Assembly (NCBI GenBank): GCA_039707465.1
Contig: CM077644.1
Location: 187,475,462-187,539,461, forward strand
Length of the DNA: 64,000 nucleotides
Reading direction: 5' to 3'
DNA from: Rhabdophis nuchalis
Taxonomy: Eukaryota; Chordata; Lepidosauria; Squamata; Natricidae
Below are positions 57,973 to 64,000 of the stretch, in pieces; positions within the stretch are counted from its first letter, which is position 1, and each line of letters begins with the position of its first letter. The notes under the pieces are model-generated. The model searched no databases, had not been told where the DNA came from, and saw only the letters and a list, made by a program, of their open reading frames with translations. The position numbers were made by a program, and so were the translations under genes.

Positions 57973-59970
57973 ACATTCCAAACTTCTTTAATGACAGACA
58001 AAATATCTCCGTTCTCTTTCAATAAGGAACAAATCACATATCTATGTTAGAGACTTTTCTTGTAGGTCAAATTATACCATACAAATAGGGAATTACATAG
58101 TTAATCAATTGTCATTTGCATATTATCCATGCTATCTGTCAATCTGTATAAAAATAATTAAAGGAGGTCACAAGACAGCAATATAGTCTTCTATCAAATC
58201 ATTCTAATGAATATTCTCTATTAAGATAATATAATTTGCATTTGAAGTATGAAAAATCACCAGTTACATGGAATATGATCATGGTCTCTACTCATCTATT
58301 TCATATATGTTAAATGATCTCTGACAGCGGAAACCAGAGGAATAAAAGACTTTTCTTCATAGCTGAGTTAGGAACCAAGTTCTGGAACCAAGGGGGAAAA
58401 AATCACTCACTCAATCAACATTTATTTGGTCAATGATCAGCAAAAACAGAATTAAGCAAATCAATACATAATACTAACTGGCAAAGTAAATCACAGAATA
58501 TAACGTTCACTCCTCTATTACTATGTTAATCTCATATGCCCCCGGGGAATAAATCTAAAACATTAACCGTTATAAAATAAAAATTATATATCTTGTACAG
58601 TTAATAGACAGGATGTTTTAAACCAAGTAGAATTTTAAAAGAAAGGTAAAAATGAGCCATTGTATCTTGATTTCATTGCGGCAGTCCAAAACACAGCGGA
58701 AAACTAAACCCAATGCTGATACTGCTTCTGCAAATGAAACATGTTACATGTAGGAAATGCTACGGATAGGGGTTTTTGGGTTGTCCAGCTGTGTTTCTCT
58801 CTTTTTCCATCAACAGTCAACAGCTAACATTTTTTAAAAAATCATCAATGATTCTCATTAATGTAGGATGCGGAGGAACTGAATTTTAGCAAACAGGTAA
58901 ATTTAGCCTTTGTTAAAATTTGCCCTGGATTTGTGGGATTTTTTTCGAGAATAGTATTAAACCTGTTAAACTTGTTTTCAAAAAGTGCGTGAACAACAGC
59001 TGATGGATATAGGAAGGCTTAGACCAAGAAATAGCAGAGAAATAGCAGGTTTATCAGTATTTGGCCCATCAGCAGCAGTTTCTGCTTGTGCTGATACAAA
59101 GCTCCTACCATGGATTGACTTGGTAACTTGGGAAGAGTCCAGTTTGAAAGAACCAGATTCTCCTGCTATCTGGATCAGAGTAGCCCTGGAGGATAATACC
59201 TAACAAGGAAAGTTAGATGATGCTTTCCAAAAGAAAATTATAGGTGTTACTGAACACTGTGCGTTGATTACTGCTTGGCATTGCTTCACAATGAACCATT
59301 GGGAATAAAACGAAGCATTTGGAATGAATATTGGTTCAAACTTCAAAAGATACACAAAAGCTTCTAGGCTTTACTTATATGATTTTTTTAAACTCAAAAA
59401 ATAAAAGGTTGAAAAGGGCAAAAATGATGTTAAAGGGTTTATCAAAGGTGTCAGCAAGAGGATTAAAAGAGATTTAGACCTGATAGAGGGAGGGCAATAA
59501 AGGAGGTTTGCTTAGTTCTTATTTGCTTCTGCTTATTATATTATGCTAACTTGATTTATTGAATAAATCGCTCTGTATTTTTTTTAGAAATTAGCTGTTT
59601 CTTTCTTCTCTACAGTTCACCAAAGCCAGAGAAAGATGTGTGTTGAATCTACGACTGCATCTAAAACCTTAACCCAATTACTAAAATAAATGATTTATTA
59701 ATGTGAGCAGTTTCTAAAAGATAACTGTCATTAGAAAACATTCTGTAATCTTGAAAGGAGTTGTCAGTCACAACTCCACAGATGGAGGAAGGAGTTCCTG
59801 ATCTTCTGGGGAAACATGTCATTTTTAGAGATGGAATAACTCAACAAGTAGCAGATCCTACCCACTGTGGTGTTTATCTTTTTGAAGAGCATCTCCCCGA
59901 AGATCTGCATGGTTCTCCCCTTGCAAGTTGTAAAAAATCTAGTTATAGTTCATGGTGGTTATCATGCCTC
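57973..59970. other. non-coding spacer
   Basis: Two + strand frames (58985-59203 and 59761-59994) show no domain or donor site. No repeat recognised. Confidence 0.4.
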
Positions 59971-60258
59971 TGTTATTTTTCTTTTATATATTGAAAAAGT
60001 TTTATTGAGTTTACATTTTTTATGGGGTAGGGTAAGGGTTACATAGAAATTTTGAGAGTGGTCACGTCAAAGTCGTCGGCTCCTCCGGAACCTCAAATTA
60101 CATTATTAAAAAGAAAAAAAAGAAACATTTCACATAACACTACAAGCTGGGAGCAAGTACATATTCCTAAATTTTTCAGTTATATACTGTCAGTCAATTG
60201 CAAAAATCCAGATTACAAATATCATACAATATTACTCAAAAGAAAAACAAGGGCAAAG

Positions 60259-61107
60259 TTATTTTTTAGATCTAAGTCTCTTGGCAATTGTATCTTCCCC
60301 CTTCTCCCCCGGGCCCCCAGCGGGTGGGGCCATGGCTCCCCCTGCCCCCCCTGGATCTTCTCCCAGGACAGAGGAATGTTTTTTAAGAAAGGCTTCCGCC
60401 TCAGCAACTGTTTTAATCTTTACTCTACCTCCTTCCCAGAACACCAGCATCCCTTCGGGTATCACCCACTTGAACCAGATCCCATGATCAAACAATGTTT
60501 TAGACAAGAAGGAAAATTTCCTTCTGGCTTCTCTAATTTTTCTTGGAATCTGCTTCAAGATGGTAATCTCCTTTTGTTGGTAAATCATAGGACTCCCTCT
60601 TTGCACCTTCAAGATTTCCTCTCTGGTTGACCTTCTAACAAATTTTACATGTATCTCTCTGGGTACTTCATTCATCCTAGCATATGCAGAATTTATTCTG
60701 TAGACTAGGTCAATGTCCCCTCTGATCTCATCTTTGGGTTTATGTAAATAGTCTGCAATAATTGTACTCATAAGATCAGGGAGACATTCACCATCCATCT
60801 CAGAAACATTCTGGAATCTCAAAAAATATGTCATCCTTTCCAAATCAATCCTAGTCACATGCGCATTTATTTCCACAACCTCATTAGAAACATTTTTAAT
60901 CTCTCCCTTAGCCCCCTCCAGCCCCCCTTTCAATTCTTCATTCTTCTGTGTATTCTCAAGCACTTGTTTTCGAGTGTCCAATAGTTCCTTTTTAAAGTTG
61001 ACATTTTCTGCCCTCTGAGCCTTAATTTCTGATACCAAATTTTGTATAACAGTTTCAAGGGCAGTCATTCTTTGTTCAAGGCTTGCGAGCGTTGCTTCTT
61101 GTGCCAT
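60259..61107 (-). CDS. L1 ORF1p-like RNA-binding protein, intact
   Basis: 282 codons from ATG at 61107 (context AACATGG) to TAA at 60259. The frame is open upstream to 61206, but the MAQEATLASLEQ start fits the family better. L1 ORF1p forms trimers and coats the element's RNA. Residues about 8-95 have coiled-coil heptads (LASLEQRMTALE, ENVNFKKELLDTRKQ). About 100-180 is the RRM-like domain (MTYFLRFQNVSE, VPREIHVKFVRRSTREEIL). About 185-245 is the C-terminal domain (IPRKIREARRKFSFLSKTLF, FKWVIPEGMLVFWEGG, TVAEAEAFLKKH). A Gly/Pro-rich linker and a basic tail, AKRLRSKK, close it. There is no internal stop. It belongs to an element, not to the host, and its neighbours are that element's UTRs. 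Confidence 0.93.
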   Translation of the reverse strand: MAQEATLASLEQRMTALETVIQNLVSEIKAQRAENVNFKKELLDTRKQVLENTQKNEELKGGLEGAKGEIKNVSNEVVEINAHVTRIDLERMTYFLRFQNVSEMDGECLPDLMSTIIADYLHKPKDEIRGDIDLVYRINSAYARMNEVPREIHVKFVRRSTREEILKVQRGSPMIYQQKEITILKQIPRKIREARRKFSFLSKTLFDHGIWFKWVIPEGMLVFWEGGRVKIKTVAEAEAFLKKHSSVLGEDPGGAGGAMAPPAGGPGEKGEDTIAKRLRSKK

Positions 61108-61969
61108 GTTTAGCTGTTGATATCCGTGCCAGTAAAATGGCGTTTTTAGGGTGGGGCTGGTAAGGCAGATCAGGAGTCCAAAGTCCTCAAAGTTGTACAG
61201 CTGCAAAATTCAGAAGCCAACAGAGAAACACTTTTCCAACTCCATAGGTATAATAACGAAGGCAATCCAGAAAGGAAAACACAAATCCAAAAAAAGAAAA
61301 TTCTTCATCAATAATTAGAGGAAGTCCAAATCGCAAAGAGACACTGGTAATTTTCCATAGGTCATAGTCAGTCGGGGACAAAGAGAAGCCATTTTCCGCC
61401 CAAACTCAGAGCCCGAGGGAGAAAGCGGTTAAAAAGCAAAAAAGAAACTGTTTCAGCCAGACCTCGAGACATAATTGCAAACAAGCCGCAAAGTACTTTC
61501 CCTTGTTAGAGACCATCCAGATTTAAAGTTTCCGATTCCTCGCAACGAGGCATTTCCGAGTGCCGCTTTTAGTCCAAGGGGGGGTTTTTGGAAACAAACA
61601 CCCCCCTCCAGTCCCTTTCAGCCCGGCTGACAGTACACAAAAAAAAAAGTTTTAAACGCTCACTCTCCGCTCGCAGCTGAGGTCCCGAAAAGCCTCCCGA
61701 CTCTTCCGATCTTCTCTCTTCATAGAATTAAATGGTGCCGCCAACCTTTGGCGAAGGGAAGACCCCCCGCAGCATGTCCTCTTCCACCTAAGCCGAGGAG
61801 CAGGGTCGCTCTCCCCGCTGCCGTGGGGGGGGGCTTCCCTGTCGAGCCGGCTTTACGGGAGAAGCCCCAAACAAGGGGCTTCTCGCCCCCGTGGGGGGGC
61901 AGGAAAAGGATCAAAGCGGCGAGTGAACCCTAAGTTCGCCCGTCGCCGCCGGAGCCGGAACCGGAAGCC
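61108..61969 (-). promoter_or_regulatory. CpG-rich 5' UTR of the ORF1-only element
   Basis: About 860 bp, GC-rich at the outer end with many CpGs (61500-61969). By position it should carry the internal promoter, as in other L1 elements. No coding frame is convincing. Confidence 0.6.
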
Positions 61970-61984
61970 TGTTATTTTTCTTTT

Positions 61985-62193
61985 GATGTATTGGATTGCT
62001 TGTTTTGTATATGCATGTGAGGTTTTTTTTCTTTTCATTTAATTGTTCCTTACAGGTAAGCCACCTGGAGGTTTTTGGAGTCAGTCTAGATAAGAGGAGC
62101 CTAAACTTTTTACCATTATACCTCCCTTTAGTTTAATCTGGAAGTACTCCCTCTAAGAATAAAAAAAAGAATATAAGTGAACAATGAAAACAG
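61985..62193. other. non-coding spacer
   Basis: No recognised element. Confidence 0.4.
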
Positions 62194-62263
62194 TACAGGT
62201 AGTCCTCGACTTAACAATAGTTCATTTAGCGAGAGTTCAAAATTACAACGGCCCTGAAAAAAG

Positions 62264-63784
62264 GGCCTAACTGAACTGCGCATGTGCGAAGATGGCGGTC
62301 TGCCACCGAGCGCTATGAGGGCCGCGGGAGTTGTGGGCGGCTAGGGCATGTCGCCTGGCCCGTTTGCCAACTTTTAGGGCCAGGCCCAGCGAGACGCTCA
62401 CCCTGGCTGCCTTTTGAGGCCAGGACGAGCTTCCAGGGTGATCCGGCGGCTCTGCATGGGCCATCGGAGGGAAGCTGGCCGGAGGCTCCAAAACGCCGGG
62501 GAGGCTCCAAAACGCCGCGCTGCTCCGAGGCTTGAGTGGAGCGGCGCGTGGCGTGGAAGAGAGAAGGAGAGAAGGAGAGGAATGGAGGAACAGAGTGGAG
62601 TGGAGCCGCGCGGCGTGGAGGAGAGGAGGAGAAGAGCGGTGCCGGTAGGAGCTGACGAGCGGAGCCGGGACGGCCAGTGGGCGGAGAAGTGACCAGCGCT
62701 GGAGCGGACATCAGAGGCCAGCGACTGTAAAGACCTGGGGAGCGACTGTAAAGACCTGGGGAGGCCAGACAGAGCCGGACCTGGCTAGCTGAGGACCAAC
62801 TGGACTGGCATGGGCCGGCAGGGTAACATCGAGGCCGCAAGGCCTGGCTGGGCCGGGCCGGGCCTAAGGAGATCTGGGCCTGGCAGGCCGAAAGATACCA
62901 GGAGCGCTGGAGGCGTTGGGGCCGAAGGAGATGCCACCGGGGACAAAGGTGGGCAGTGGAGGCTCCAGGCCGAGAAAAACTGGCCTCAGCTATTAGAACT
63001 CTTCAGCTGAGGCCCTTAAGACTCCTGGTATTGTAGGACTGGAGGAGTCCTTGAGGACTACAGGCCGGGACTAATTTACAACTGGAAGGCCAAAGCCACC
63101 CGCTACCCCCAGTCTGATATATCTATATGAACTAACTCTCCCACCTTCGATGACAAACTAACTATTTATGAACCATGATGAACTATCTTTGAACCATGCA
63201 TGATTTTCATGAATTTATGAACTATTTATGAACTTTTTAGAGCCGGTCTAGACGTCTCCTGAGTTTAACTTGTACTATACATACTTTAACATCTATTTTA
63301 ATATTCAATAACATCTAGAATTTTAATGCCCTGTCTAACAACTCCTCTGACCTTATATTTTATATATATTTATACATATTTATATATATCATATTTATGA
63401 CATTCACCATGAAGTACTCTAAGGCAGACCTTTTCTACTGCGGGAGTCCCCCTACTCGCAGGTATGGCCCTCCGCGTCAACGAGGGCCCACCTTGATGAG
63501 GGATTCTGTATCAAGAGAGGTGGGCGGGTCGCAGTTCTAGGGGTGTTTGAACAAAATTCTTAATTTGGCTTTTAGGGGGTTCCAGGGAGGAGGGGAGGGA
63601 TAGTTTACAATTTAAATGGGGGATTGAATCTGGTTTTAGCGCAGGTTTTTGTCATTTAATAAGTTTTTAAATTATAATTGGTACTATTTTGTATATTGTT
63701 TTAAATTCCTGTGCGCCGCCCTGGGTCCTTGCGGAGAAGGGCAGGATATAAATTGAATAAATTGAATTGAATTGAATTGAATTG
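62264..63784 (+). mobile_element. ORF-less retroelement with L2 tail and 51-bp TSD
   Basis: 1,521 bp. It has a GC-rich 5' part (62264-63100), an AT-rich middle, and an L2-type 3' tail, ctgtgcgccgccctgggtcc then gagaagggcaggatataaat and four or more GAATT-like units. The flanks 62213-62263 and 63785-63835 are identical over 51 bp, which is best read as a long TSD. No reverse transcriptase or other long frame fits; GC-driven frames of up to 175 residues on both strands have no domain. It looks like an L2 derivative with its coding part removed, mobilised in trans. Confidence 0.82.
62289..62298 (+). promoter_or_regulatory. YY1-like motif in the element's 5' end
   Basis: aagatggcgg lies 26 bp from the element start. 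The same core is the YY1 site at the start of mammalian L1 5' UTRs, where it sets the transcription start. Function here is inference. Confidence 0.4.
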
Positions 63785-64000
63785 AACAATAGTTCATTTA
63801 GCGAGAGTTCAAAATTACAACGGCCCTGAAAAAAGTGACTATTGTTCACACTTACGATCATTGCAGTATCCCCATGGTCACATGATCAAAATTCAGATTT
63901 TTGGCAACTGGTTCAAATTTATGCCAGTTGCAGTATCCCAGGGTTATGGGATCTACCTTTTGCAACCTTCTGACAAGCAAAGTCAATAGGAAAGCCAGAT

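Larger units (their letters stand above)
59986..61969 (-). mobile_element. full-length ORF1-only L1 derivative (half-L1-like)
   Basis: 1,984 bp on the minus strand with a perfect 15-bp TSD, tgttatttttctttt, at 59971-59985 and 61970-61984. The implied nick, TTTT/GA, suits an L1 endonuclease. Order: a GC-rich ~860-bp 5' UTR (61969 to 61108), an intact ORF1 (61107 to 60259), then a 273-bp 3' region ending actcaataaaactttttc. No ORF2 is present. The copy at 38944-39515 has the same ORF1-to-3' arrangement, so it is not a one-off deletion. Mammalian HAL1 (half-L1) elements have this design. The element would depend on an intact L1 for reverse transcriptase and endonuclease. Confidence 0.92.
62194..64000 (+). 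mobile_element. tacaggtagtcc-ended repeat split by a retroelement, cut by window end
   Basis: The left part, 62194-62263, begins tacaggtagtcctcgactta. It resumes at 63785 and runs off the window. A 51-bp stretch is present on both sides of the insert. Internal words (ccccatggtcacatgatcaa, gcaaagtcaatagg) match the other copies. Confidence 0.88.

Noticed and set aside
59761..59994. 77-residue + strand frame upstream of the ORF1-only element
   Set aside because: It has an acceptor-like cacag before ATG but no donor; it runs to the insertion point of the L1 derivative. No recognisable domain.
62313..62840. 175-residue minus-strand frame
   Set aside because: It lies antisense within the GC-rich 5' part of the L2-tailed element; no domain and overlapping frames on the other strand.

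Overview
The window looks like non-coding DNA (intron or intergenic) of a squamate reptile, most likely a snake, though species cannot be fixed from sequence alone. The signs are tRNA-derived SINEs with BovB-like 3' ends, CR1/L3-like, L2-like, L1 and Penelope-like retroelements side by side, a dense load of small hAT-type elements with 8-bp target-site duplications (TSDs), and microsatellites growing from LINE tails on an AT-rich background. No complete host gene, rRNA, tRNA gene or CRISPR array was found. Nearly all long open frames are explained by transposons, by GC-rich inserts or by simple repeats.

Layout. 1-5.6 kb: AT-rich sequence with a TATG microsatellite and two copies of a tacaggtagtcc-ended element. 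5.6-7.3 kb: a 1.7-kb hAT-type element with an exact TSD, a ~255-bp near-perfect palindrome and a long GA-rich tract. 8-16 kb: more hAT elements, a CR1 3' end, two SINEs and an unclassified duplicated segment. 18.3-25.4 kb: L2 tails, a CpG-rich hAT element, an AAT microsatellite, a palindromic hAT element and a long decayed L2-like reverse transcriptase. 30-38 kb: hAT elements, a CR1 3' end, a solo LTR, a 68-bp L1 stub and a head-to-head pair of Penelope-like fragments. 38.9-42 kb: a truncated ORF1-only L1 derivative, an L1 with an inverted 5' part, and a SINE split by a hAT element. 43-57 kb: two candidate host exons on the + strand (43730-43882; 56545-56643), SINEs, a second solo LTR, a degraded L1, and two hAT elements sharing one TSD. 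60-64 kb: a full-length ORF1-only L1 derivative with a 15-bp TSD and an intact ORF, then a ~1.5-kb ORF-less element with an L2 tail and a 51-bp perfect duplication.

How it fits together. The only probable host content is the exon pair, which would make much of the right half intronic; this rests on splice-site-like flanks and reading frame only. The rest is a mosaic of elements that depend on others for mobility: SINEs and ORF-less or ORF1-only LINE derivatives that would need L1, L2 or BovB machinery, and short hAT elements that would need a transposase from elsewhere. The most interesting item is the ORF1-only L1 family, seen twice with the same ORF1-to-3' end arrangement.
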